Shown piece by piece: positions 54,676-63,431 of a DNA stretch of 64,000 nt. A program made the translations under genes and the position numbers. The notes beneath the pieces are model-generated. The model did not search any database and was not told where the DNA came from. It saw nothing but the letters and a program-made list of their open reading frames with translations. Position 1 is the stretch's first letter; every line of letters starts with the position of its first letter. Source of the DNA: CAWAND01 sp963797485. Lineage in GTDB: Bacteria > Chloroflexota > Anaerolineae > Anaerolineales > E44-bin32. Where the stretch lies: the NCBI GenBank assembly GCA_963797485.1, contig CAWCPF010000003.1, positions 1,364,001-1,428,000 of the forward strand. The letters run 5' to 3'.

Positions 54676-55245
54676 ATGAACCCATTCGAATACATCAGTT
54701 TGCTCACATCGATCGTTTTGGCCCTGGGCATCACACGGACCCTCACCGGCGTCGGCCGTATGCTCGATGAGCGCCAACGCATCCATCTGTATTGGGTGCA
54801 CTTCGTGTGGGTGGCCAATGTCTTCCTGTGGCTGCTGTTGAACTGGTGGATCCTTTATCGCTGGCACGATCAGGCCCATTGGACCTTCTTCCTGTTCGTC
54901 TTCGTCCTGCTCAGCCCGATCCTGGCCTTCCTTCTTTCAGTTTTGTTGATCCCCGAACCGTTCGAAGAAGGCGCCGATCTCAAACTGCATTACTTCGCCA
55001 ATCAACGCTGGTTCTTCGCGCTGGCCGCAATGCTCCCACCGCTTGATGCCGTCGACACTTTGTTGAAGGGCTTGGATCATTTTCTGTCCCAGGGTATCCA
55101 ATACCCCATCACAATTGGCCTGTTGTTCGTGCTGATGCTGGTGGCCTTCCGGACTCGAAATGAGCGCTTCCATGCAGCCTTCTCGATCTTCTTTCTGGTG
55201 TACATCCTGTTCTTCATCAGCCTCAACCTGGCCGTGCTGGTTTGA
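54676..55245 (+). CDS. Conserved-type hypothetical integral membrane protein
   Basis: 189 residues from ATG 54676, with AAGGAAGAGG upstream. Five hydrophobic segments: about 6-24, 39-60 (WVHFVWVANVFLWLLLNWW), 69-95, 132-145 and 165-188 (FSIFFLVYILFFISLNLAVLV). The last is preceded by an Arg-rich cytoplasmic loop. It resembles short membrane proteins of unknown function found singly in many bacteria. Transcribed alone. Confidence 0.7.
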   Translation: MNPFEYISLLTSIVLALGITRTLTGVGRMLDERQRIHLYWVHFVWVANVFLWLLLNWWILYRWHDQAHWTFFLFVFVLLSPILAFLLSVLLIPEPFEEGADLKLHYFANQRWFFALAAMLPPLDAVDTLLKGLDHFLSQGIQYPITIGLLFVLMLVAFRTRNERFHAAFSIFFLVYILFFISLNLAVLV

Positions 55246-55614
55246 CAGCCCCCTGACCGGGGCGATCGGTGGCGTGTGAGGGCGGATAGTCTACAGGTGG
55301 CCCTTTCAATCGTGCCGATCCACTGACCGACGGGTGCGTTGACGTTCTTGGCCCTCAGCGCGAGCCTGTATTCGGCCATCTATTATCCGCCCGCTACCTA
55401 AGGAATGTCCCGTTCCTACCCGCGACCGCCCCCTTCATCGCCTGGGTCCTCAACCAAAGACACGCCAGTATTCTGTTGCCAGGGCCGGCCAAGCTTGGCG
55501 CCCTCTGGATGCTGACAGGTGCCGAAGGGTTGATCGCCCGGCTTGTCTTCCGGCCTTTGGGGCCAATTCAAGGCCCGCGGCCCGGCTTGGCCGCCTTTAT
55601 CCCCGCATGTGGTC
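55246..55614. other. Intergenic region before the TetR gene
   Basis: 369 bases. A frame with membrane-protein-like wording (PFIAWVLNQRHASILLPG, about 55425-55480) is open for some 80 codons but has no credible start, so it may be a fragment. No repeat or RNA gene seen. Confidence 0.35.
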
Positions 55615-55643
55615 TTGACATCCCATCGTCAGCCGCATATACT
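55615..55643 (+). promoter_or_regulatory. Sigma-70-type promoter of the TetR-efflux operon
   Basis: Perfect -35 TTGACA (55615-55620), 17-base spacer, -10 TATACT (55638-55643). The predicted start, near 55650, falls directly before the palindrome at 55654-55672. Confidence 0.85.
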
Positions 55644-55653
55644 GCTGTGGATT

Positions 55654-55672
55654 GACCGACCGACGGTCGGTC
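55654..55672. promoter_or_regulatory. TetR operator
   Basis: GACCGACCG-A-CGGTCGGTC: perfect 9-bp arms around one base, right at the transcript start and 18 bases before the TetR ATG. This is the classic form of a TetR-family operator and position for autorepression. Confidence 0.85.
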
Positions 55673-55689
55673 TATGAATAGGATGGCCA

Positions 55690-56409
55690 ATGGCCAGGAT
55701 CGTGAATGAAGAGGTCACAAAGGCCAGGCGGGCTCAAATCCTGGAGGTGGCGGGCCGCCTGGTGTTTGTCTCCAAAGGTTTTTCGCAGATGTCAATTCAG
55801 GACATCCTGGACGAGCTCGGGTTATCCAAGGGTGCCTTCTACCACTACTTCGAATCCAAGGCCGACTTGTTGGAAGCCCTGATCGAGCACCTGGTATCGG
55901 AGGCGATGCCCATCATGAGCGCCGTAGTCGACGATCCCGACCTGGGCGCCCCTGAGAAGTTGGTGCGGTTCTTCCACACCATTGCCCACTGGAAGACGGA
56001 TCGCAAGGACTATCTCCTGGCTTTGCTGCAACTCTGGTACGCCGACGAAAACACGGTTGTGCGTGAGAAGTATCGCCAAGCCGTGCCCGTGCGATTTGGA
56101 CCCATCCTTGGCCGGCTGGTGCAGCAGGGCGTGGAAGAGGGGGCGTTCGATGCCCCGTATCCCGACCTGGCCGGCAGAGTCATCCTGTCGCTCCTGTTTG
56201 ACATGAACGATCTCTTCGCCGCGGCTCTGCTGGCGCCGGCGATTGACCCTGCGGCCTTTGCCGCCATGGAGCGCGCCGGCGGAGCCTACAACCAGGCCGT
56301 CGAACGCGTGCTCGGGGCCGTGCCTGGATCGTTGAACCTCCTCGAGCCGGCGATCCTGCAAGTCTGGTTCGAACCGGCTCAGGAACTGGCCGGCGCACCC
56401 CCCACGTAA
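55690..56409 (+). CDS. TetR-family transcriptional repressor
   Basis: 239 residues. The N-terminal helix-turn-helix is clear (RAQILEVAGRLVFVSKGFSQMSIQDILDELGL..., GAFYHYFESKADLLEALI). The rest is the ligand-binding and dimer domain. It heads an operon with two ABC permeases, an ATPase, an adaptor and a small membrane protein, and almost surely binds the palindrome at 55654. The inducing ligand is likely a substrate of the pump. The next gene starts 42 bases downstream. Confidence 0.92.
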   Translation: MARIVNEEVTKARRAQILEVAGRLVFVSKGFSQMSIQDILDELGLSKGAFYHYFESKADLLEALIEHLVSEAMPIMSAVVDDPDLGAPEKLVRFFHTIAHWKTDRKDYLLALLQLWYADENTVVREKYRQAVPVRFGPILGRLVQQGVEEGAFDAPYPDLAGRVILSLLFDMNDLFAAALLAPAIDPAAFAAMERAGGAYNQAVERVLGAVPGSLNLLEPAILQVWFEPAQELAGAPPT

Positions 56410-56450
56410 TCCCTTTTCTCGGCTTGTATTCAGCCAAAGGACCAATAACT

Positions 56451-57749
56451 ATGGGAAACGCACAACTCTTGACCTCCCCGAAACTGCATGCAGCCGCCCG
56501 TCCACGACCCATGACGGCCATGGGGCTGTACCTTCGACTGGCTTGGCGAAACATTTGGCGCCACGGGCGGCGGACACTGATCGTCGTGGCGGCCATGTCG
56601 GTCGGGCTGATCATGATGATGATGTATGACGGCCTGGTGGCTGGATTTCAACAGGCCATCTACGGCAACGCCATCCGGGTCCTGGGCGGCAACATCCAGA
56701 TCCATGCGGCCGGCTACCAAGCCGCATCAGGCACCAATCCGCTGCTGCCCCTGCCGAACGAAACCGCCGCGTTGAACGCCGCCCGCTCGATGCCTCAGGT
56801 GGTATCTGCTTCGCGCCGGTTCGTCACCGGCGGATTGGCAACCAGCCGCGAAGGGGCATTTGCGGTCCAGATCATCGGGGTCGAGCCCGATCAGGAGGCC
56901 ACGGTCAATCTGGTGATGCAAAACGTGACCGCCGGCCGAAACCTATCTCCGGATGATCAAGACATGGCCCTGATCGGCCAGGGTCTGGCGGATTCGATGG
57001 GCCTGCAGGTCGGCGACCGGTTCACTCTGGCAGGCAGGGCCACCCACGAGCAGATGCGCCAGCGAACCATGACCGTGGCCGGCATTTACGATATCGGGAT
57101 GTCCGATATCGAGAAGCAGAGCGTCTACCTGTCCCTGAATGAGGCCGAAACGCTGTACGGGCTGCCTGGGCAGGCAACCGAGGTCGCCCTGACGCTCAAA
57201 GACATCGGTCATGAGCTGGCCGTCCTGAACCCGCTGCAGGCTAGCCTGTCGGGGGTCGAGGTCACGTCGTGGCAAACGAGCTTCCCCGAGCTGGAGGCGA
57301 CCATCGGCACCAAGGGCGCCGTGATGACCGTTTTCAGCATCGTCATATTGGGGATCGCCGGGATTGGGATCCTGAATCTGATGCTGATGGCGGTATACGA
57401 GCGCACTCGTGAGATTGGGCTGCTGGGGGCGCTTGGGATGAAGCCGAGGCAGATCTCGGTCTTGTTTCTGCTGGAGGGCACCATGATGGGCCTGGCTGGC
57501 GCCGTGGTCGGGATCGCGCTGGGCCTGGGCATCATGGCTATTCTGAGCCGCGTAGGGTTCGATTACAGCGCCTTCAGCAGTATGACGTCCTACACGGCCC
57601 TGATCAGCGGGCGCGTGTATCCGACGCTTGGCCTCGAACAGCTTCCGGTGCGGGCCATCACCGTGCTGATTATTTCGGCCCTGGCAGCTCTAATCCCGGC
57701 GCGTGAAGCGTCGCAGCGCGAACCATCCGAAGCGCTGCACTTTGTGTGA
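56451..57749 (+). CDS. ABC transporter permease, MacB/FtsX-like (1)
   Basis: 432 residues from ATG 56451 (AAAGGA nine bases upstream). Layout is MacB/LolC-like: N-terminal helix (LRLAWRNIWRHGRRTLIVVAAMSVGLIMM), a large extracytoplasmic domain (about 60-290), then three C-terminal helices with FtsX motifs (GILNLMLMAVYERTREIGLLGALGM, LLEGTMMGLAGAVVGIALGLG, IPAREASQREPSEAL). It pairs with the next gene as a heterodimeric permease. Coupling is tight: the next ATG is nine bases after this stop. Confidence 0.9.
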   Translation: MGNAQLLTSPKLHAAARPRPMTAMGLYLRLAWRNIWRHGRRTLIVVAAMSVGLIMMMMYDGLVAGFQQAIYGNAIRVLGGNIQIHAAGYQAASGTNPLLPLPNETAALNAARSMPQVVSASRRFVTGGLATSREGAFAVQIIGVEPDQEATVNLVMQNVTAGRNLSPDDQDMALIGQGLADSMGLQVGDRFTLAGRATHEQMRQRTMTVAGIYDIGMSDIEKQSVYLSLNEAETLYGLPGQATEVALTLKDIGHELAVLNPLQASLSGVEVTSWQTSFPELEATIGTKGAVMTVFSIVILGIAGIGILNLMLMAVYERTREIGLLGALGMKPRQISVLFLLEGTMMGLAGAVVGIALGLGIMAILSRVGFDYSAFSSMTSYTALISGRVYPTLGLEQLPVRAITVLIISALAALIPAREASQREPSEALHFV

Positions 57750-57757
57750 GGTCCGTC

Positions 57758-58975
57758 ATGAACGAAATCTTCAAGCTGGCCTTTCGTGATCTTGGCCGGA
57801 ACCGCCGGCGGTCGTTTTTCTCGGCCATGGCACTCGGTATGGGGGTCGCCTTGCTCTTGCTAATGGCGGCCGTTCTGGAGGGTGAGATTCGGGGCGCCAT
57901 GGACACATCCATCCGTCTCGAAAGTGGTGACCTGCAGGTTCAGGCGGCGACCTATCAAGAAAGCAAAACCAGTCTCAAATGGGCGGATCTGATCGAAAAC
58001 CCCGACCAGGTGGCGTCTCAAGTGGCCGAGTTGGCCCCGGTGGTGGAGGCCACACCGCGACTGATTGCCAGCGGAATCGTGTCGATCGGGGACCAGACTG
58101 CGGGTGTCCGGGTGGTGGGCATCGTGCCCTCCGCCGCGGCCAATGAGCCGTTCCGATCGGGCATGCTGAATGGCGCATGGCTCACGGCGGATGATCGGGA
58201 GGGCCTGCTGGTCGGGGGAGCCCTGGCCGACAAGCTTGGCCTCAAGACCGGGGATCCGGTCCAATTGCTGGTCAATACGTCGGACGGTACCGTCAACCAG
58301 CAGACCTTCACCGTGCGGGGTGTCTTTTCAACTCGCACTCCGGGGTTCGATGAGCGATCGATCTTCCTTCCCATCGACAAGGCCCAGGCCATGACAGGCA
58401 CGCAGAACCATGCCAGTCTGATCTTTGTCAGCCTTGACAACCGGGACCAATCCAACGCCGTGGCTGCGGCTTTGCAGGGGCCGGGATTCAAGACCGTCAC
58501 CTGGCAGCAAGCCAACGCCCTCATCTTGGAGACAGAGAAATTCGCCGGCGCGTACATGTCGGTCCTGTACCTGATCGTGCTGGGGGTGACCGCCTCGGTG
58601 ATCGTCAACACGTTGATCATGGCGGTCTTCGAACGCACACGCGAGATCGGTATCCTGTCGGCGCTGGGGATGAAGAGCCGGCAAATCATGGGCATGTTCT
58701 TTGCCGAGTCGAGCCTGTTGGCGCTCGGCGGGACCGTGATTGGGCTGGTGGTTGGCGGCGGCCTGGTCTTCTACGCCACCAAGTACGGCTTCTATATCGG
58801 CAACATGGGTATCACCGGCATGTTGTTTGGCGAACGGATCTACGGCTACCTGACCGTCGCCAACGCGCTGATCCTGATCGCCGCCGCCTTTGTCGTCAGT
58901 TTGCTGGCCGGGCTCTACCCGGCTGTTATTGCCGCGAGGCTGGAGCCGGTCGATGCGCTGCGAGATGCGCAATAG
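57758..58975 (+). CDS. ABC transporter permease, MacB/FtsX-like (2)
   Basis: 405 residues from ATG 57758 (GAGG six bases upstream; a GTG at 57746 is less likely). Same architecture as its partner: LAFRDLGRNRRRSFFSAMALG at the front, an extracytoplasmic domain with the MacB-like PFRSGMLNGAWL segment, and the FtsX end SVIVNTLIMAVFERTREIGILSALGM, LARLEPVDALRD-type terminus (AARLEPVDALRDAQ). Likely exports a lipophilic compound, peptide or lipoprotein. Confidence 0.9.
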   Translation: MNEIFKLAFRDLGRNRRRSFFSAMALGMGVALLLLMAAVLEGEIRGAMDTSIRLESGDLQVQAATYQESKTSLKWADLIENPDQVASQVAELAPVVEATPRLIASGIVSIGDQTAGVRVVGIVPSAAANEPFRSGMLNGAWLTADDREGLLVGGALADKLGLKTGDPVQLLVNTSDGTVNQQTFTVRGVFSTRTPGFDERSIFLPIDKAQAMTGTQNHASLIFVSLDNRDQSNAVAAALQGPGFKTVTWQQANALILETEKFAGAYMSVLYLIVLGVTASVIVNTLIMAVFERTREIGILSALGMKSRQIMGMFFAESSLLALGGTVIGLVVGGGLVFYATKYGFYIGNMGITGMLFGERIYGYLTVANALILIAAAFVVSLLAGLYPAVIAARLEPVDALRDAQ

Positions 58976-59036
58976 GGCATCTGGAATTCGATGATACGAA
59001 GCCTCATCCGAGGCCTGTGAAAGCTAGGAGAGTTCC

Positions 59037-59732
59037 ATGGACGTCGTCAAGATCGAAAACGTGACCCGGTCATACAAAGTGGGAGAGGTGGAAACCCAGG
59101 CACTCCGCGGGGTGGACTTGAGTATCGAGAGCGGCGAGTTCACCGCGTTGGTCGGGCCGTCCGGCTCTGGAAAGACCACCTTGCTCCAGATCATCGGCTG
59201 CCTGGATCTCCCGACCACGGGCCGGGTGCTCATCAACGGGGAAGATGTCAGCCATCTCAACCGCAATCAGCGGGCCGATATGCGGCGCGGGACAATTGGC
59301 TTTGTGTTCCAGTTCTTTGCCTTAATCCCGACCCTGAGCGCCTACGAGAATGTCGAAATGCCGCTGCTGCTCAACGGCCACGTCCCGTTCGACCGCAAGG
59401 AGCGGGTCATGCAGCTGCTGCACTCGGTCGGTCTGGCGGACCGCGCCGATCATCGTCCGGACCAGCTGAGCGGTGGCGAGCAGCAACGTGTCGCCGTCGC
59501 CCGAGCGTTGGCGAGCCAGCCGACGATGGTGTTGGCGGATGAACCAACCGCCAATCTGGACACCGCCAATGGTGAGCAGGTGATGGAGATAATGACCCGT
59601 CTCAATCAGGAAACGGGCGTGACCTTCGTGTTTGCCACGCATGACCCGAGGGTGATCAAATTCGCTCGTCGCGTGATCACACTGCAGGATGGCCGCGTGG
59701 TGGACACGGCGGTTGGCGAGATCAAGAAGTAG
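59037..59732 (+). CDS. ABC transporter ATP-binding protein, MacB/LolD-like
   Basis: 231 residues with Walker A GPSGSGKTTLL (about 38-48), Q-loop FVFQFFALIPTLSAYENV, signature LSGGEQQRVAVARAL, Walker B MVLADEPTANLD and H-loop FATHDPRV. GFVFQFFALIPTLSAYENVEMPL is characteristic of the MacB/LolD clade. It drives the two FtsX-like permeases upstream. It is separated from the permease gene by 61 bases and from the adaptor gene by 9. Confidence 0.95.
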   Translation: MDVVKIENVTRSYKVGEVETQALRGVDLSIESGEFTALVGPSGSGKTTLLQIIGCLDLPTTGRVLINGEDVSHLNRNQRADMRRGTIGFVFQFFALIPTLSAYENVEMPLLLNGHVPFDRKERVMQLLHSVGLADRADHRPDQLSGGEQQRVAVARALASQPTMVLADEPTANLDTANGEQVMEIMTRLNQETGVTFVFATHDPRVIKFARRVITLQDGRVVDTAVGEIKK

Positions 59733-59741
59733 GAGTCGCAG

Positions 59742-60956
59742 ATGAAAACCCGCATCGCCTGGGTGTTTGGCCTCTTGCTGTTGACCGCCGCCTGCGGCGG
59801 CGGGGCGGGTACGGATAGCTCACTCCCCACCGTGGTCCTCAAGGGCGGGGGCTCCACCCCGGCGCCGTCCACCGCCGTTTCAGGCGGCGGGGTGACGGCT
59901 TCGGGGAGCGTGGTGGCCGCCCAAGAGGCCCAGCTGGCCTTCACCGTGTCGGGCAGGATCGACACGATCACCGTCGCGGTCGGCGACAAGGTTGCCGCCG
60001 GCCAGGTACTTGCCCGCATGGCGGGGGGAGAGGCGCTGAAAGCGGCAGTCTCGGCCGCCGATCTCGATGTGCTTACCGCCCAGCTGGCGCTGGACGACCT
60101 GATGGCGGATTCAAGCTGGAGAATGGCGCTCGCCCAGGCTCAATCTGATCTGGCGTCTGCCCAGGACGAGCTGCGCAAGGCCGACTACAATCGGACCGTC
60201 AATCAGCCCGGTTATCGAGCCAGCGCGCTGACCATTGAGGCCGCCGAGGCCCGGCTGATCCTGGCCAAGCAAGCCCTCGACCGTGCCAAGCGAACCTATG
60301 ACCACAACGCCGATCGCGACAGTGATGACCCAAAGCGGGCGTCGGCACTGGCGGACTACGAGAACGCCCAAAGCGCGTACAACTCGGCTTTGCGGACTGT
60401 GAATTGGTACAAGGGCCAGCCGACGGATCTCCAGCAATCCCAACTGGACGCGGCCGTGGACCTGGCCCAGGCCAAAGTCGATGCAGCCCAACAACGAGTG
60501 GCTGATCTGCAGAACGGGCCGGACCCCGACCAGGTGGCTCTGCTCACCGGCCGATTGACTACCGCCCAAGACCAGGCTGCCGCCGCACGGGCCCAGCTGG
60601 GCGGGCTCGAACTCAAAGCCGCCTTCACCGGCACGTTGGGAAAGGTCCTGGTGCACCCAGGCGAGTGGGTGGCCGCCGGCCAGGGCGTCCTGGTGATGGC
60701 CGATCTGGATCACCTGCGCGTGCAGACGACCGACTTGAGCGAGCGCGATCTGCCGGCCATCCGTGTCGGCCAGTCCGCCCGCGTCAGCATCAAGGCGCTG
60801 AACACCACGGCTGATGGCACCGTCATTGCGATCTCGCCTCTGGCGGACACGCTGGGCGGCGACGTCGTCTATCAGACAACTCTGGATTTGACGTCCATCC
60901 CGGAGGGGTTGAAGCCGGGCATGAGTGTTGATGTGGAGTTTCTGGGAGGAAGCTGA
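59742..60956 (+). CDS. Periplasmic-adaptor-like lipoprotein (HlyD/MacA-type)
   Basis: 404 residues. Signal peptide with lipobox LLLLTAAC (Cys18), then a Gly/Ser/Thr-rich linker. A biotinyl-lipoyl half-motif follows (GRIDTITVAVGDKVAAGQVLARM), then a long coiled-coil (about 110-290, rich in Ala/Gln/Asp). The second lipoyl half is GTLGKVLVHPGEWVAAGQGVLVMADLDHL, and the beta-barrel part ends EGLKPGMSVDVEFLGG. In a one-membrane or thin-walled cell such adaptors sit on the outer face of the membrane and gate the MacB-like pump. Confidence 0.92.
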   Translation: MKTRIAWVFGLLLLTAACGGGAGTDSSLPTVVLKGGGSTPAPSTAVSGGGVTASGSVVAAQEAQLAFTVSGRIDTITVAVGDKVAAGQVLARMAGGEALKAAVSAADLDVLTAQLALDDLMADSSWRMALAQAQSDLASAQDELRKADYNRTVNQPGYRASALTIEAAEARLILAKQALDRAKRTYDHNADRDSDDPKRASALADYENAQSAYNSALRTVNWYKGQPTDLQQSQLDAAVDLAQAKVDAAQQRVADLQNGPDPDQVALLTGRLTTAQDQAAAARAQLGGLELKAAFTGTLGKVLVHPGEWVAAGQGVLVMADLDHLRVQTTDLSERDLPAIRVGQSARVSIKALNTTADGTVIAISPLADTLGGDVVYQTTLDLTSIPEGLKPGMSVDVEFLGGS

Positions 60957-60980
60957 CACGCGCCGGTTGTATCCCCAAGC

Positions 60981-61430
60981 ATGAGCCAAACGACTGCCGG
61001 TGAGCAGGCAGCTCGTCCGGGGCTCGACCGCCGGGCGGTGCTCGTCATCCCCCTGCGCCAATTCGCCCCCTGGTTTGCCGCCGTGGTGATCGTGACTCTG
61101 GCGGGGTATCCCGGGGTCGTATGCGTGACGCCCATGGCCTGGCTCCTGGCGCTGCGAGTGGGTCTGATCTGCATGCGGGACTCCCGGAGTCCCAGTCTGC
61201 GCCAGCGGTTGAGGGAGGCGGCCCTGGCCGGCGCGCTGCTGGGCGTGCTCCAGGGTGCGCTTTTTGCCGGCGTGCTCTTCTGGTTACTGCCCCTCCAGCC
61301 GTCGGAGGTCACACGCTCGCTGGGCCTGGCGGGCGCGCTGCTGGTCATCGGGATCGCCGCCTCCGCCGTGCTGTCACTGATCACGGCCAGGCTCGAGGCC
61401 CGCCACCTCCAGCTCCCACAGACCTCCTGA
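60981..61430 (+). CDS. Small integral membrane protein of the efflux operon
   Basis: 149 residues from ATG 60981, 24 bases after the adaptor stop. About four hydrophobic segments: FAPWFAAVVIVTLAGYPGVVCV, MAWLLALRVGLI, LAGALLGVLQGALFAGVLFWLL and GLAGALLVIGIAASAVLSLI. No family recognised. Its place as last gene suggests an accessory pump subunit. A short second frame in the same stretch is a shadow. Confidence 0.6.
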   Translation: MSQTTAGEQAARPGLDRRAVLVIPLRQFAPWFAAVVIVTLAGYPGVVCVTPMAWLLALRVGLICMRDSRSPSLRQRLREAALAGALLGVLQGALFAGVLFWLLPLQPSEVTRSLGLAGALLVIGIAASAVLSLITARLEARHLQLPQTS

Positions 61431-61601
61431 AGCGCATCCCTGGGAGCGGGTGAGGCTCGGCGGCCTGGCATTGGCGTACCATCCCAGGCTTCAGATGAAG
61501 CAAACCGCCCAGCGTGCTCGTGGCCGCCTCCCTACTGGACAGGCACGGATTCGTGACGATAATCAAGGTCGCAGGTCGGCCCAGGGACATCGAGGTCGAG
61601 C

Positions 61602-62396
61602 ATGACCAAGGACATCTTCTTCATTCATGGGGCATGGGTGACATCCGCTTGCTGGGAGCCCATCATGGGTTATTTCGAGGAGCGCGGTTACCGAGTTCAG
61701 CGCCTCCGTGGCCGGGAAAAGCCGGGGACCTTGAGACTCGAGCGCGCCAACCCATCGATTGACCTGATCGGGCTGGGGGTTGAGGATATTGTCCATCACT
61801 ACCAGTCCTTGTTGGACGGTTTGGCCGATCCTCCCATCCTGGTCGGACACTCCTTTGGCGGCTTGTTCACCCAGATCCTGCTCGATCGGGGCTATGGCGC
61901 CGCGGGGGTAGCCATCGATTCTGCGCCTCCGAGGGGCGTGTTTGCGTACTACCCGACGGCTTTCCGCTCGCTGGGGCGCGTGCTGTTAACGTGGCGGGGA
62001 TGGTCACGCGTGCTGGTGATGCCCTTCTCCGATTTCCGCTACGCCTTTGCCAACTGTCTGCCGGAGGATGCCGCCCGGGCCGTCTACGACTCCCACGTCG
62101 TCCCCGAGACGGGCCGCATCTTCTTCCAATCGGCCCTGGCGCCCCTGGATCCGAACAGCCCAACGCGCGTAAATTTCGCCAACCGCCAACGCGCGCCGTT
62201 GTTGTTGATTGCCGGGGGCAGCGATCACATCGTGCCACCGCAAGTCAACCGTGCCAATTTCAAAGCCTATCGGGCGAGCGCGGCTCGCACCGACTTCAAA
62301 GAATTCCCCGGGCGATGCCATTGGACCATCGCCCAGCCCGAGTGGGAGTCGGTGGCGGAGGCCATCCAGCAGTGGCTGGAGAGCCTCTCCATCTAG
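61602..62396 (+). CDS. Alpha/beta-fold hydrolase
   Basis: 264 residues. Oxyanion region FFIHGAWVTSACWEP, nucleophile elbow PPILVGHSFGGLFTQ (Ser about 90), acidic residue in LLLIAGGSDHIVPP, and His in FPGRCHWTIAQPEWE. This matches lipases/esterases of the AB_hydrolase_6 type. No signal peptide. It stands alone after the efflux operon. The start is the ATG in GAGCATGACC; GAGG-like AGGTCGAG lies upstream. Confidence 0.85.
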   Translation: MTKDIFFIHGAWVTSACWEPIMGYFEERGYRVQRLRGREKPGTLRLERANPSIDLIGLGVEDIVHHYQSLLDGLADPPILVGHSFGGLFTQILLDRGYGAAGVAIDSAPPRGVFAYYPTAFRSLGRVLLTWRGWSRVLVMPFSDFRYAFANCLPEDAARAVYDSHVVPETGRIFFQSALAPLDPNSPTRVNFANRQRAPLLLIAGGSDHIVPPQVNRANFKAYRASAARTDFKEFPGRCHWTIAQPEWESVAEAIQQWLESLSI

Positions 62397-62409
62397 GGCG
62401 CGCATCCAA

Positions 62410-62427
62410 TTGTGAAGAATTTCACAA
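62410..62427. promoter_or_regulatory. Perfect Rex-type operator
   Basis: TTGTGAA-GAAT-TTCACAA, perfect 7-bp arms, 14 bases after the hydrolase stop and 72 bases before the GTG of the DUF3592 gene, so it fits that gene's promoter. Confidence 0.68.
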
Positions 62428-62499
62428 ATCGGCCACGGCATCGGCAGGGCGGGCACAGGGGAGCGCGGGTCGCCGGCCGAGCCGCCCCCGGATCATGAC

Positions 62500-62979
62500 G
62501 TGAACTCCGCACTGATAGCCGTCATCGTCATCGCTCCCTTCTTCTTCCTCATGATGACGTTGATCACGCTCGAGGCGGCGCGCAGGGTGGGGTCGGGCCG
62601 AGGCCGGAGGCGGAAACAAACCTCCGGCAGCGTGCTGGACTCCGGCGTGGAAGCGCTCACCGCGCCCGACGACCCCACCAGACATGCCGGTTTCGTGGCG
62701 CGGGTTTCATTTGCTTATCACGTGGCCGGCCGGGAGTTCCGCAGCCAGCGTTGGACCCCCCGTGTCCCGGTCGATGCCTCCGAGGCCGCCGCCCGCCAAC
62801 GCATCCACCGCTATCCGCCGGGTGCTCTGGTCAGGGTCTACTACAACCCTGACGACCCGGCGGATAGCGTGTTAGAAGCCGGCAGACGCCTGGCATGGCT
62901 GCTCCTGGTCGGAGCGGCAGCCTTGATCCTGCTTGGCTTGCTCGTCGTACTTGTGCCCGGGTGGCTGTCGCCGGGCTAA
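62500..62979 (+). CDS. DUF3592-like membrane protein
   Basis: 159 residues from GTG 62500. Helix 1 is IAVIVIAPFFFLMMTLITL, and helix 2 at the C-terminus is LAWLLLVGAAALILLGLLVVLVPGWL. Between them lies a beta-rich domain with FVARVSFAYHVAGREFRSQRW and YPPGALVRVYYNPDDPADSVLE, the hallmark end of DUF3592. Function unknown. Downstream of a Rex-type operator. Confidence 0.8.
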   Translation: MNSALIAVIVIAPFFFLMMTLITLEAARRVGSGRGRRRKQTSGSVLDSGVEALTAPDDPTRHAGFVARVSFAYHVAGREFRSQRWTPRVPVDASEAAARQRIHRYPPGALVRVYYNPDDPADSVLEAGRRLAWLLLVGAAALILLGLLVVLVPGWLSPG

Positions 62980-63031
62980 TCCCGGTCCTTTCCCGCTCGT
63001 GTCGGCACACGGAGGTTCGGATGAGCAGGCG

Positions 63032-63352
63032 ATGGATTCGTCAGCCATGGGCCCTAGGGCCCAGGTGGCTCATGTCACCTTCCACCTGGAAGTCCTCGAG
63101 CGCGTGTAGATCACCGGCGAAGGGCAGTCGGCGGACTGGAGGGTGATCTGGCGCACCATCAGCGCCGTCACTCCGGACGGATGGGACCAGCTGCGCGCCG
63201 AACTGGACACGACCTACCACCGGGTGTCCGATAAGCTTAGGGGCACACATGATGGGAACCGCGCCAACGTGGTTGGTGTGGCCCTGGCGGTCCTGGTTCA
63301 CAGCGCGTACCACCTGGGGGAGATTCGCCCCGTGCTGTGCTGCCTTTGGTGA
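63032..63352 (+). pseudogene. DinB-like (DinB_2 superfamily) gene, truncated and interrupted by TAG
   Basis: The frame from ATG 63032 reads VAHVTFHLEVLERV, meets TAG at 63107-63109, and goes on in frame with ITGEGQSADWRVIWRTISAV and the C-terminal metal motif HSAYHLGEIR (His and Glu-x2-Arg type). The His in VTFHLE and that in SAYHLG are two ligands of the DinB four-helix bundle; the first ligand and about 25 N-terminal residues are missing. So the gene is both truncated and interrupted. The amber codon may again be a C-to-T change of CAG. Confidence 0.65.
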
Positions 63353-63431
63353 GGCCGGCGGGCCAGGTCGTTCAATCGGATCGGGCGCGGTCAAGCACTC
63401 GCGCCGCGAGGCATGAGGAGGGAGTTCAAAC

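Noticed and set aside
55420..55660. Open frame with membrane-protein-like wording before the TetR gene
   Set aside because: No start codon or ribosome site in a sensible place and it runs through the TetR promoter; noted only as a possible fragment.
29805..63109. Reassignment of TAG to an amino acid
   Set aside because: Several intact genes end in TAG at the expected C-terminus (for example the GNAT gene at 15130 and the CBS gene at 30894), so TAG is a normal stop here.
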